Shown: positions 17,944 through 26,062 of the stretch, one piece after another | Layout of the letters: each line of letters opens with the position of its first letter | Position numbering within the stretch: the stretch's first letter is position 1 | Assembly (NCBI GenBank): GCA_964346355.1 | Contig: CAYFUH010000009.1 | Location: forward strand, 1-58,089 | Origin: UBA6115 sp964346355 | GTDB taxonomy: Bacteria > Bacillota > Clostridia > Christensenellales > Aristaeellaceae | DNA length: 58,089 nucleotides | Direction of reading: 5' to 3' | Made by a program: the position numbers and the translations under genes | The notes under the pieces: model-generated | What the model saw: only the letters and a program-made list of their open reading frames with translations | Database searches by the model: none | Told to the model about the DNA's origin: nothing

Positions 17944-20034
17944 ATGGAACAAACCGCGCAAACGCAGGAGCGCCCGGTGGTGGCAGGCAGCCTGCCGGGA
18001 CTTGCGTCCTTTAACCATCTGTTTCAGTATTTGTTTTGCATGCTGGCTTCCACCGCCATATTAAGCCGGCCCATTTTGGGCGGCGCCCTCTACATGATCG
18101 GCCAGGTGACGGTGCTGTTTTCAAAGCTTTTAATGCCGGGGGACTTCTTCCATCTGCCCAGGCACCTGCGTGTGACCGGCATCGTCTTAGCCGCGCTGTC
18201 TGCCCTGTTTGCCCTGGGTGTTTTGCTGATCTACCCGCTGGCGGTGGAGTTGCCGCTGGTCTGGCTGGTGTTTGCCTTGGCCTGCCTGCTGATTGTGATG
18301 AGCGAATGGGCCAAGTTGATTGTGCTGGGCGGGCAGCGGCGGGGGCTGCACTGGGTGCGGCGCATGGTGCGCGTGGTGGAGATGATGCTGTTCACCTGCG
18401 GTGTTGCGGCCTTGATTCTCTTTTTCAGCCAGCCAGCGCAGACTGCCTGGTACCTGCTGGGCGGCTATGCCCTGTGCTGCTTGTTCCGCTTAATTACCCT
18501 GCTCCCGCGCCGGGAGGAGCAGATGCCCCCGCGGGAGGAGGGTGCCTGGCAGCTGATGGAGGAGGGGCACAAACTGGCGCAGGTCAACGCCTACCGCGTG
18601 TTCCGCTCGGTCATGCTCATCACCATTATCGCCTTGCAGGTCACGATGATTATGATCTTCACCTTCATCGGCACCACGGCAAACAGCCTGTTTTCGAGCC
18701 TCTTAATCGCTTTTGTCTGCGCTGTATTAGCCCAGTGGCTGACGGAACTGCTGCTGCGACGGCCGCTGTTTATGCACAGGATGGCGCCCTCCTCCACCCT
18801 GATTTACGGCTTGATGCTGTGGCTATTGTCCCTGGCTTCCTTTGTGCTGCGCACCCTGTCGGGCAACCTGGTCTTCAGCTATTTGTCTTTGGCCCTGTGC
18901 ACCGCCGGTGTCACCATGTCCGGCCGCGCCCTGCAGACGCTTGAGCGGGACATGCGCGACGTGGTGCATTTCGCCATGGGGGAGAAGCAGGACAAGGCGC
19001 TTGACAGCGTGCATGCCGCGCTTTCTGAGTACGCGGCCATGATTGGCCGGATGATCGCCCTCTTGGCGCTCACCTTGATTACCCTCATCTCCGGCGGCAC
19101 CATCACCCCCAATTCGGTGTCCGTCTCGGTGCAGCCCCTTTTGCTCTTGCCCGCCGCGGCGCTGGTGCTGGCCGCCATCCCCGTGGCCTTCCGCCTGCCC
19201 ATTGACAAGCAGGTGGTGGAGAAAACGCGCACCTTCCTGCGCCTGCAGGAAAACGGGGAGACCAACATCCCCCTGCAAAAGCAGCTGGAGGACCTGGTGG
19301 TCAAGGTGCATAAGCGCCGCTACTACATCAAGCTGATCATCCTCATCCTGCGCCCCTTCTTTTACAGCAAGGTGATTGGCGCCAACACTGTGACGCCCGA
19401 GCGGGACGTCAGCATCATCTTCACCTGCAACCATGGGGAGATGTGGGGCCCGGTGGTCACCAACCTGTTTATTCCCTTTTCCTTCCGGCCCTGGGTCATC
19501 AACGAAATCGCGGTGCCGGAGGATTCCTCCACCTATTTGTACAACAACACCATCAAGCGCCAAAGGTGGATTCCGGAGCGCCTCAAGTGGCCGGCCACCC
19601 GCCTGACCACCGCCTTTTTAATCTGGATTATGGCGTCCTTAAACAGCATCCCCGTTTACCGGGATGATCCCTACGCCCTGATCAAAACCTTCCGGGAGAC
19701 CGCGGCGGCGATGGAGGCGGGGGATAACATCCTGATCTTCCCTGAAAACCCCAACCACGAAACCCTGCCCCAGCCCGGCTATGTGAAGGAGGGCGTGGGC
19801 CCCTTCTTCAGCGGTTTTGCGATGGTGGGGCAGATCTACTACCAGCGCACCGGCAAATGCGCGCAGTTTTATCCGGTTTACGCGGACAAAAAGAACCACA
19901 CCCTCACCTTTGGGCAGATGACGCGCTGGAACCCGGAAAATAAGGGGGACGAGAAGGAGCGCATCGCCAGGCACCTGCGCCGGGAGATGCTGCGCATGGG
20001 CGGCCTTCCGGATGAGGAGGACGCCTTAGTATGA
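17944..20034 (+). CDS. Polytopic membrane protein fused to a PlsC-like acyltransferase domain
   Basis: 696 residues. The ATG at 17944 has AGGAGGTGG upstream; the open frame before it lies in the promoter. About residues 20-430 hold ten or more hydrophobic segments with a carrier-like layout. About 460-690 is a lysophospholipid-acyltransferase-like domain: motif I CNHGEMWGP with His497, motif II NSIPVYRDD, motif III FPENPNHE at 599-606. In typical PlsC the His is followed by x4-Asp, but here the Asp position is Gly, and motif III has N in place of G. The membrane half may move or present the acceptor. First gene of a four-gene operon with GT-C-like and GtrA proteins, which suggests envelope lipid or glycan acylation. 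Confidence 0.75.
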   Translation: MEQTAQTQERPVVAGSLPGLASFNHLFQYLFCMLASTAILSRPILGGALYMIGQVTVLFSKLLMPGDFFHLPRHLRVTGIVLAALSALFALGVLLIYPLAVELPLVWLVFALACLLIVMSEWAKLIVLGGQRRGLHWVRRMVRVVEMMLFTCGVAALILFFSQPAQTAWYLLGGYALCCLFRLITLLPRREEQMPPREEGAWQLMEEGHKLAQVNAYRVFRSVMLITIIALQVTMIMIFTFIGTTANSLFSSLLIAFVCAVLAQWLTELLLRRPLFMHRMAPSSTLIYGLMLWLLSLASFVLRTLSGNLVFSYLSLALCTAGVTMSGRALQTLERDMRDVVHFAMGEKQDKALDSVHAALSEYAAMIGRMIALLALTLITLISGGTITPNSVSVSVQPLLLLPAAALVLAAIPVAFRLPIDKQVVEKTRTFLRLQENGETNIPLQKQLEDLVVKVHKRRYYIKLIILILRPFFYSKVIGANTVTPERDVSIIFTCNHGEMWGPVVTNLFIPFSFRPWVINEIAVPEDSSTYLYNNTIKRQRWIPERLKWPATRLTTAFLIWIMASLNSIPVYRDDPYALIKTFRETAAAMEAGDNILIFPENPNHETLPQPGYVKEGVGPFFSGFAMVGQIYYQRTGKCAQFYPVYADKKNHTLTFGQMTRWNPENKGDEKERIARHLRREMLRMGGLPDEEDALV

Positions 20035-21974
20035 TGGGCATCCTGCTGCTGCTTGTTTATCTGTTGGCGGGTGTGTTCATCACCTGCTGCCTGCTGCCCC
20101 GGCTGTCGCCCGTCATCCGGGTTTATCTGGGCCTGGCCTTGGGCATGTTTCTTTTGATGTGGCTGCCGGCGCTGCTGGCCTTCCTGCGCCCCTTTGACGG
20201 GCTGACCCACATCCTTTCCCTGCTGCCGCTGGCAGGGCTTGCGACAGCGGCGTATCTGGGCCGCAGCAGGCAAACGGCGCGCGTCTTTGATCAAACGGAC
20301 ACAACCGCCCTGCGCCTATTGGCTATGGTCGCGCTGCCGCTGATTATGATTGGCGCGTATTTGCTGCACACGCACATCCTGCGCCCGGAGGGCGGCGCGC
20401 TGTATACAGGCCAGGCCACCTATGGGGATTTTCCGCTGCATCTGTCCATCATCACATCCCTGCCCGGTAAAACCCTGCCGGTGGATTACAGCATCCTGCC
20501 CGGGGTGCGCCTGGGCTATCCCTTTTTGGTCAATTCCCTGTCCACAAGTTTTTTAATCCTGGGGCTGCCGCTGCGCTGGGCGGTGATTGTGCCCAGCCTG
20601 CTGCTGATGGCGCTGGTGTTTTCCGGCATGCTCCTTTTAGCCCTGCGCGTCTGCAAACGCCCGGGCGCCGCGGTGCTGGCCACCCTGCTGGTTTTCCTCA
20701 ATGGGGGGCTGGGCTTTTTGTACGCGGCGGATATGGCGGGCGGTTCCCTGGGCGGTGCTGGCAGCAACCAGCTGCAGCAGGGCGTCTGGCTGGAGCGGGT
20801 GCGCAATATATTGCAGGGCTGGTACCAGACACCGGCCAACCACGCGGAATTTACGCAGTATAACCTGCGCTGGTCCAACATCATCGCGGACATGCTCCTG
20901 CCGCAGCGCACCTTCCTGGCGGGCTGGGCGGTGCTGCTGCCCTGTTTATACCTGCTGCTGGACATGATGAAAGAGGAGGAATGGGATACCCGGCAGCTGA
21001 TCCTGCTGGGTATTCTGGCGGGCGGCCTGCCGCTGATTCACACGCACTCCTTCCTGGCGCTGGGGATGATGAGCGCGGGCTTTGTTGTCCACTCCCTGAT
21101 TCGAAAACGGGCCTTCATGCCCTGGTTGATGTACGGCGGCATCGCGGTGGCGCTGGCCCTGCCGCAGCTTGTGGGCTTTACCTTTGCCCAGTCTGCGGGC
21201 GAGGGCTTTTTGCGCTTTCAGTTCAACTGGGTCAACAACCCGGGCGGCAGGGGCTTAAACGACGCCTACCTCTTCTTTTACATCAAAAACATCGGCCTGC
21301 CCTTCTTGCTGCTGGTCTTTGCCCTGTTTGAAAAGAACGCCTGGCACAGGCGGCTGTTTGCGGGTGCCTTTGTCATTTTTGTCATCGCGGAGGTCATCCT
21401 CTTTCAGCCCAATGTGTACGACAACAACAAGCTGTTTTATGTCTGGTGGCTGATCTGCGCGATGCCGGTGGCGGATTATGCTTTCACCCTGTTTGACAAA
21501 TTAAAGGGCCTGCGCGCGCGGCCGGTCATCGCAGCGCTGGCGGTGTTTGTGATGTTTATAACGGGGGTTTTGGCAGTCGCGCGGGAGATGGCGAGCGATT
21601 ATATGCACTTCTCATCAGCCGATGCCCGCCTGGCGGATTTTATCCGGGATGAAACCCCTGCAGATAGCCGTTTTATCACCGGGACCCAGCACACAAACCC
21701 TGTCTCCTCCTTAGCGGGCCGGGAAATTGTGTGCGGGCCGGATTTGTGGCTGTACTACCATGGTTTTGACACCCGCACGCGCCAGGAGGATCTGGCCAGG
21801 TTTTACCAAAACCCGGCGGCCTTTGCGGATATCCCGCAAAAATACGGCGCGGATTACATCCTGTTAGGGCCGCATGAGCGCGGCTACCGGCCCAATGAGG
21901 ACGCGCTGAAGGAGCGCTATGACATCGTGTATGAGGATGGGGACATCCTCTTGTACAAGGTGCCGGAGGGCTAA
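20031..21974 (+). CDS. GT-C-like polytopic membrane protein
   Basis: 647 residues, about 12 membrane segments and a soluble C-terminal domain of about 130 residues. The first large outer loop carries YGDFPLHL with Asp133, the position and context of the catalytic Asp of GT-C glycosyltransferases, followed by GYPFLVNSLSTSFLILG. These features recall polyprenyl-phosphate-sugar-dependent transferases, but no named family was recognised. Starts at ATG 20031 inside the stop of the preceding gene (ATGA). An ATG one codon later is also possible. Function as a sugar transferase to lipid or cell-wall polymer is an inference. Confidence 0.6.
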   Translation: MMGILLLLVYLLAGVFITCCLLPRLSPVIRVYLGLALGMFLLMWLPALLAFLRPFDGLTHILSLLPLAGLATAAYLGRSRQTARVFDQTDTTALRLLAMVALPLIMIGAYLLHTHILRPEGGALYTGQATYGDFPLHLSIITSLPGKTLPVDYSILPGVRLGYPFLVNSLSTSFLILGLPLRWAVIVPSLLLMALVFSGMLLLALRVCKRPGAAVLATLLVFLNGGLGFLYAADMAGGSLGGAGSNQLQQGVWLERVRNILQGWYQTPANHAEFTQYNLRWSNIIADMLLPQRTFLAGWAVLLPCLYLLLDMMKEEEWDTRQLILLGILAGGLPLIHTHSFLALGMMSAGFVVHSLIRKRAFMPWLMYGGIAVALALPQLVGFTFAQSAGEGFLRFQFNWVNNPGGRGLNDAYLFFYIKNIGLPFLLLVFALFEKNAWHRRLFAGAFVIFVIAEVILFQPNVYDNNKLFYVWWLICAMPVADYAFTLFDKLKGLRARPVIAALAVFVMFITGVLAVAREMASDYMHFSSADARLADFIRDETPADSRFITGTQHTNPVSSLAGREIVCGPDLWLYYHGFDTRTRQEDLARFYQNPAAFADIPQKYGADYILLGPHERGYRPNEDALKERYDIVYEDGDILLYKVPEG

Positions 21975-22241
21975 ATGATGATCGACCGCTTTTTAAGCTA
22001 CTCCCTGCGCTGGGCCTGCCCCATCAAGCTGGTGTACCTCAAGGAGGGGCAGATGAAAACAGGCAACATCACCGTGGTGTCGCTTGCAGAAGACAGCTTT
22101 GAGTACACCACCGCGCGCAGAAAAACGCCGCAGACCATGCCAATGGCGGATGTGCTGGCGGCGTCCTATGCCCGGGGCGATGACGGGGATACCCTTAAAA
22201 AAGAACGACAGGCACAGGAAAAGGAAACAGATGAAGGATAA
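21975..22241 (+). CDS. Small soluble protein, unknown function
   Basis: 88 residues, starting on the base after the preceding stop codon and overlapping the gtrA-like gene by 11 bases, so its place in the operon supports it being real. The middle (IKLVYLKEGQMKTGNITVVSL) looks like a small beta barrel. The later segment ARRKTPQTMPMADVLAASYARG is well ordered in composition, and the tail is highly charged. No membrane segment or known domain. Codon use matches the neighbours. Confidence 0.65.
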   Translation: MMIDRFLSYSLRWACPIKLVYLKEGQMKTGNITVVSLAEDSFEYTTARRKTPQTMPMADVLAASYARGDDGDTLKKERQAQEKETDEG

Positions 22242-22731
22242 ATTCAGACAACTGCAGGCAAAGAATCCGCGCCTGGTGGAAATCGGCGCGTACCTGTTTT
22301 TTGGCGTGATGACCACGCTGGTCAACTGGGTCATCTACCTGACGCTTACCGGCATCCTGGGGCTGCATCAGCATGAGCAGGGCAGCGCCAGCTACACCTT
22401 GATTACCAATGTCTCCCAGGCCGTGTCCTGGATCATCAGCGTGCTGTTTGCCTATGCCACCAACCGCCGCTTTGTGTTTTTAAGCAAGACCCAAAAGGGC
22501 CAGTTTTTTGTGGAGATGTGGCAGTTTATCTCCTCCCGCGCGCTGGGCTATGTCCTCTTTGATCTCTTGCTCTTCAACGTTTTCCTGCTGTTCATGGCCG
22601 ACCGCCCGGCCAAACTGATCATGAACGGCTTTGTCATCGTCTTTAACTACCTGGCCAGCCGCTATGTGGTGTTCCGCAAAGGCAAGCAGGCAAACAAGGC
22701 GGATGAAACCACGCCGGATTTGCCGCGCTGA
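22231..22731 (+). CDS. GtrA-family membrane protein
   Basis: 166 residues, four membrane helices. Typical GtrA features: YLFFGVMTTLVNWVIYLTL in helix 1, and SWIISVLFAYATNRRFVF in helices 2-3, where NRRFVF is the family signature, and NYLASRYVVFRKG at the end. GtrA proteins help move undecaprenyl-phosphate-linked sugars across the membrane in teichoic-acid or O-antigen modification. ATG at 22231 is preferred; an earlier ATG in the frame (22084) lies inside the upstream gene. Last gene of the operon, before a strong terminator. Confidence 0.88.
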   Translation: MKDKFRQLQAKNPRLVEIGAYLFFGVMTTLVNWVIYLTLTGILGLHQHEQGSASYTLITNVSQAVSWIISVLFAYATNRRFVFLSKTQKGQFFVEMWQFISSRALGYVLFDLLLFNVFLLFMADRPAKLIMNGFVIVFNYLASRYVVFRKGKQANKADETTPDLPR

Positions 22732-22755
22732 CGCACACATCACACCTGTTTGCAG

Positions 22756-22803
22756 AAAAACCGTCCAAGCGCCCGTTCATTGGGCAGCACTGGACGGTTT
22801 TTT
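22756..22803. terminator. Bidirectional terminator, two nested stems
   Basis: Outer stem AAAAACCGTCCA/TGGACGGTTTTTT encloses an inner GCCC/GGGC stem. A T-run is present on both strands. Shared by the gtrA operon and the protease gene. Confidence 0.88.
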
Positions 22804-22835
22804 CCGTTCCCCAATCATTTGCCGGGTTTATTGCC

Positions 22836-24665
22836 CTACTCAACCACCCAGGAAATAAACTCGTACATCGGCAGGGGGATGGTGATCACGCTGCCATCCT
22901 CCAGATGGATGTCTGAAATGGCCACATACACCTTGTACAGGCTGGGGCCGTATTGCTTCAGCGATACCTTGCCCGGGCTGATGACCTCACCGGGCGCGAT
23001 GCGTGCGTCGTAGGTGAAGTAGGTCAACTCCTGGCCGCTTGCGCCAAAGGGCAGGCGGTTGTACCCCTTGTCTTCCCCAAAATACACCAGGGTAAAGCCG
23101 GTGACCGCCAGGTCCTTGCCCTTGTTTTGAATATCCGGGTTAATGTAGGGCGTGGGATGGTTGCCGACATAAGCCTCCTCCCCGAGGACAAGGGGGATGT
23201 CTTTTGCCAAAAGCAGCGGCGGGACGTCCTCCGGCTTGATTTGCGCCTCCTCTGTCACCTCAAAATCAACCGAACCTAAAAGCGCGCTGTCCAAATAGAT
23301 GGCAGCGGTGTAGGTGCCAGTTGTAATCTCCTCTTCAAACTTCACCACATCCTCCAGCAATTCGCGCAGGTCCGCGTAGCGTAAATAGCCGTTCTCGCTG
23401 GCTGGAAAGTCGTACTCATAATCAATCAGATAATAAAAGCCGTTGGGGGTGCGCAGCGTGTACAGGGCTGTGCCCTGGCTGCGTGTTTCGGCTTGCGCCA
23501 GGCGCACGCGGTAGGTCAGGCATAGCGCCATCTGGTCCATAGCCCGGGTTATGTCCTCTTTCCCAAACCGCGTTAAAGCCCCCGGCAGGTAGCTGGTGTA
23601 GGGCTGCTGTTCGTAGGAATAGTACAGGCCAAGGTTTAATACATTGGCATCCCGCAGCGCAAGCGGCGCGGCATCCTGTAAACGCAGTTCGGTATACAGC
23701 AGGGGGTCTTCCAGGCCTTCTTCGCTTAAGGCAAGGGCGAACTCGTACTGCTCCCCGGGGATGATCAGACTGTCAAAGGTGATGCTGTGCTCTTTTGTCT
23801 CAAAAAAATAGTAATAGATATTGCCCTTGACCTGGTGGGCCACATGGTATGTTGTTCCCTCCGGCAGGTCGCTGTCCCAGCTCAAAACAACGCTGCCGGG
23901 CCCGGTTTGCCGGGCGGTCAGGTTCTTGACGGACGCGGCGGTCTCTGCCGTGGTCTGCGCCGTTTGCTGCTGTTCCTTTTTTAACTGGGCCAGGGGATAG
24001 GGCGCCTGGTCTGCCGCTGCCTCATACAGCGCGATGGCCTCCTTGATGTCGATGGCGAAATTGATGTTCTGGCTTGAACCGTCCAAAAAGCTGGTGGTGA
24101 TGCCGATGACCGTGCCCTGGTTATCAAAGAGGGCACCGCCGCTGGAGCCGGGGGAGATGGGCGCGGTAAACTGAATGTGGCGCATGTTGTTTTTGATGAA
24201 CAAGGCGCTGATATCGCCTTTGGAAACGGAGTTCTTGTAGCCCTCCGGGCTGCCGATGGCCACCACGGGCTGCCCGCGCAGCAGCGTGTCCTCCTTTTGC
24301 AGGGGAAGCGGCTTTAATTTGGTGTCCGCCTTGAAGCGCAGGATGGCCAGGTCCCTGGCCTCATCCGCCGCGATCACCTCATCCAGAAAATAGCTCTGCC
24401 CGCTGTCGCTCTCCGCCAGGATCAAATCCCCGTCCTTGATGACGTGGTAATTGGTGATGAGGGTGCGGCTGTCAAAGGCCACAAAGCCGCTGCCGGTCGC
24501 GGCATAGCTGCCCTTGTTGGCGTCATACACCAGCAGCATCAGCACGCTGTCCGCGGCCTCATTGATGGCGGCTACATCATCCCGGAAGGGCGTCTGAGCA
24601 GCCTGGGCAGCCGCAGCGCCAATCATCAAACAAAGGGCGAGGGCGATGGACAGGAGTTTTTTCAT
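22836..24665 (-). CDS. Secreted HtrA-like trypsin-fold serine protease with C-terminal FN3-like region
   Basis: 609 residues. Sec signal peptide at 1-22 ending AAAQA. Trypsin-like domain with catalytic His74 (TNYHVI), Asp105 (EARDLAIL) and Ser175 (SPGSSGGAL). After a linker comes a fibronectin-III-like strand region near 243-310 (VVLSWDSDLPEGTTYHVAHQ) and about 290 residues of unassigned beta-rich sequence. There is no PDZ domain and no second membrane anchor, unlike HtrA/DegP. Probable role: processing or quality control outside the membrane. The upp gene lies upstream on the same strand but has its own terminator. Confidence 0.85.
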   Translation of the reverse strand: MKKLLSIALALCLMIGAAAAQAAQTPFRDDVAAINEAADSVLMLLVYDANKGSYAATGSGFVAFDSRTLITNYHVIKDGDLILAESDSGQSYFLDEVIAADEARDLAILRFKADTKLKPLPLQKEDTLLRGQPVVAIGSPEGYKNSVSKGDISALFIKNNMRHIQFTAPISPGSSGGALFDNQGTVIGITTSFLDGSSQNINFAIDIKEAIALYEAAADQAPYPLAQLKKEQQQTAQTTAETAASVKNLTARQTGPGSVVLSWDSDLPEGTTYHVAHQVKGNIYYYFFETKEHSITFDSLIIPGEQYEFALALSEEGLEDPLLYTELRLQDAAPLALRDANVLNLGLYYSYEQQPYTSYLPGALTRFGKEDITRAMDQMALCLTYRVRLAQAETRSQGTALYTLRTPNGFYYLIDYEYDFPASENGYLRYADLRELLEDVVKFEEEITTGTYTAAIYLDSALLGSVDFEVTEEAQIKPEDVPPLLLAKDIPLVLGEEAYVGNHPTPYINPDIQNKGKDLAVTGFTLVYFGEDKGYNRLPFGASGQELTYFTYDARIAPGEVISPGKVSLKQYGPSLYKVYVAISDIHLEDGSVITIPLPMYEFISWVVE

Positions 24666-24751
24666 AATGCTTCCTTACCTCCAGGGCAATCCTTGTGCTC
24701 ATCATACCCTGGGGCATGCGGATACAAGCGTTTGCTGGTGTTTTTGGGGCA

Positions 24752-24773
24752 AGAAAAAAGCCCCGAAGGGCTT
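24752..24773 (-). terminator. Terminator of upp
   Basis: Minus strand AAGCCC, TTCG tetraloop, GGGCTT, then TTTTT. Confidence 0.92.
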
Positions 24774-24784
24774 GTGGTTAAACA

Positions 24785-25417
24785 TTATTTTGTTCCAAAC
24801 AGCCGGTCGCCGGCATCGCCCAGGCCCGGGATGATGTAGGCGTTGGGGTTTAATTCCTCATCAAAGGCGGCGCAGTAGATTTTGACATCCGGGAACTCGC
24901 GCGCGATGCGCTCCACGCCAAAGCGGGCAGCCACGAGGCAGACCAGGCGCAGATCCGTGCAGCCCTTGCCGTAGAGGATTTTGAGCGCGGCCGCGATGGA
25001 GCCGCCGGTCGCGAACATGGGGTCCAGAACAAAAACGGTGCTGTCGGCGATGTCAACGGGCAGCTTGCAGTAATACTCCACCGGCTCGTGGGTGTCATGG
25101 TCGCGGTACAGGCCAATGTGCCCCACGCGCGCGTTGGGCAACAACTGCTGGATGCCGTGCACCATGCCGATGCCCGCGCGCAAAATGGGCACCAGGGATA
25201 CCTTGCGGTCGGAGAGGATCTTGGTTTTGGTGAGGGCCATGGGGGTCTCAATCTCGGTCTCCACCAGCTCAAAATCCTTGGTGATTTCATAGACCATCAG
25301 CATGGACAGCTCGTCCACCAGGTCCCTGAAATCTTTCATGGAGGTGTTTTTGTCCCGCAGCAGGGACACCTTGTGCTGAATCAGCGGGTGTCCGAAGATA
25401 AACACGTTATCGCCCAT
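24785..25417 (-). CDS. upp: Uracil phosphoribosyltransferase
   Basis: Salvage enzyme: uracil + PRPP to UMP + pyrophosphate. 210 residues from ATG 25417. MGDNVFIFGHPLIQHKVSLL aligns with the usual start of Upp, and GGAGG lies 5 bases upstream; in-frame ATG 25420 and GTG 25432 are less well spaced. The PRPP loop is VLDPMFATGGSI near residue 132, and the uracil-binding C-terminus ends AYIIPGLGDAGDRLFGTK. Own promoter and terminator. Confidence 0.95.
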   Translation of the reverse strand: MGDNVFIFGHPLIQHKVSLLRDKNTSMKDFRDLVDELSMLMVYEITKDFELVETEIETPMALTKTKILSDRKVSLVPILRAGIGMVHGIQQLLPNARVGHIGLYRDHDTHEPVEYYCKLPVDIADSTVFVLDPMFATGGSIAAALKILYGKGCTDLRLVCLVAARFGVERIAREFPDVKIYCAAFDEELNPNAYIIPGLGDAGDRLFGTK

Positions 25418-25450
25418 CATATCCTCCGTCACGTTTGATTTTCTGTGACT

Positions 25451-25479
25451 ATGCTAAACCAAAGTGAACGCTGTGTAAA
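25451..25479 (-). promoter_or_regulatory. Sigma-A promoter of upp
   Basis: Minus strand TTTACA (25474-25479), 17 bp, TAGCAT (25451-25456). Confidence 0.55.
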
Positions 25480-25502
25480 GTATTTCTTCATGCCGGGCTT
25501 TC

Positions 25503-25531
25503 TTGAATTTGGCCAGGCAATCCAGTACACT
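25503..25531 (+). promoter_or_regulatory. Sigma-A promoter of the CYTH-like gene
   Basis: TTGAAT (25503-25508), 17 bp, TACACT (25526-25531), 54 bases before the ATG. Confidence 0.55.
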
Positions 25532-25585
25532 TGAGGAAACAGCAGCAAATCATCATCCTTGCCCAACTGCTCCAAGGTGGACATC

Positions 25586-25993
25586 ATGCAGACCTACCTG
25601 CTGCCGGAGCAGCCGGGCATGCAGGTGCGCATCCGCCAGCGGGGCGCCAATGGCCATTATATTTACTATAAAACGGTCAAAATGCCGGGGCCGGGCCACA
25701 AAAGGGTAGAGACGGAAACCCGATTAACCAAGGACGAGTACCTGGCCCTCTTCATGCAGTCAGATCCAAGCCTGCGGCCCATCCGCAAGACGCGCTACTG
25801 CCTTTCCTGGCACAACCTGTATTATGAGATTGACATCTACCCCTTCTGGCAGGACAGGGCGGTGATGGAGCTGGCGCTGGGGGAGGTGGACCAGGCCTAT
25901 GAGGTGCCGGAGTTTATCACCATCATCCGCGAGGTCACGGGCGACCCGGCCTATTCCAATTACACGCTGGCACGGGAGTTGCCGGAGGATTAA
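25586..25993 (+). CDS. Short CYTH/triphosphate-tunnel-fold protein lacking the N-terminal strand
   Basis: 135 residues from ATG 25586 (AAGGTGG six bases upstream; a TTG at 25559 has no site). Tunnel-fold strands are recognisable in order: QTYLL, VRIRQRG, IYYKTVK, RVETETRLT, IRKTRYCL, YYEIDIYPF, AVMELALGEV and the final YSNYTLA. The basic residues that line the phosphate tunnel are present. The first strand with ExExK, which binds metal in CYTH enzymes, is absent, and a stop codon closes the frame just upstream, so it is not missed coding. Probably a polyphosphate/nucleotide binder or an atypical enzyme. Confidence 0.7.
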   Translation: MQTYLLPEQPGMQVRIRQRGANGHYIYYKTVKMPGPGHKRVETETRLTKDEYLALFMQSDPSLRPIRKTRYCLSWHNLYYEIDIYPFWQDRAVMELALGEVDQAYEVPEFITIIREVTGDPAYSNYTLARELPED

Positions 25994-26007
25994 TCACAAA
26001 CGCACAA

Positions 26008-26050
26008 CAAGGCAGGCGCGTTGTTTTGACAGCGCCTGCCTTGCTTTTTT
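26008..26050 (+). terminator. Terminator after the CYTH-like gene
   Basis: CAAGGCAGGCGC/GCGCCTGCCTTG, a 12-bp stem with 12-nt loop, then TTTTTT. The gene at 26063 converges and may use it less efficiently. Confidence 0.88.
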
Positions 26051-26062
26051 TATCCTGTTTTC

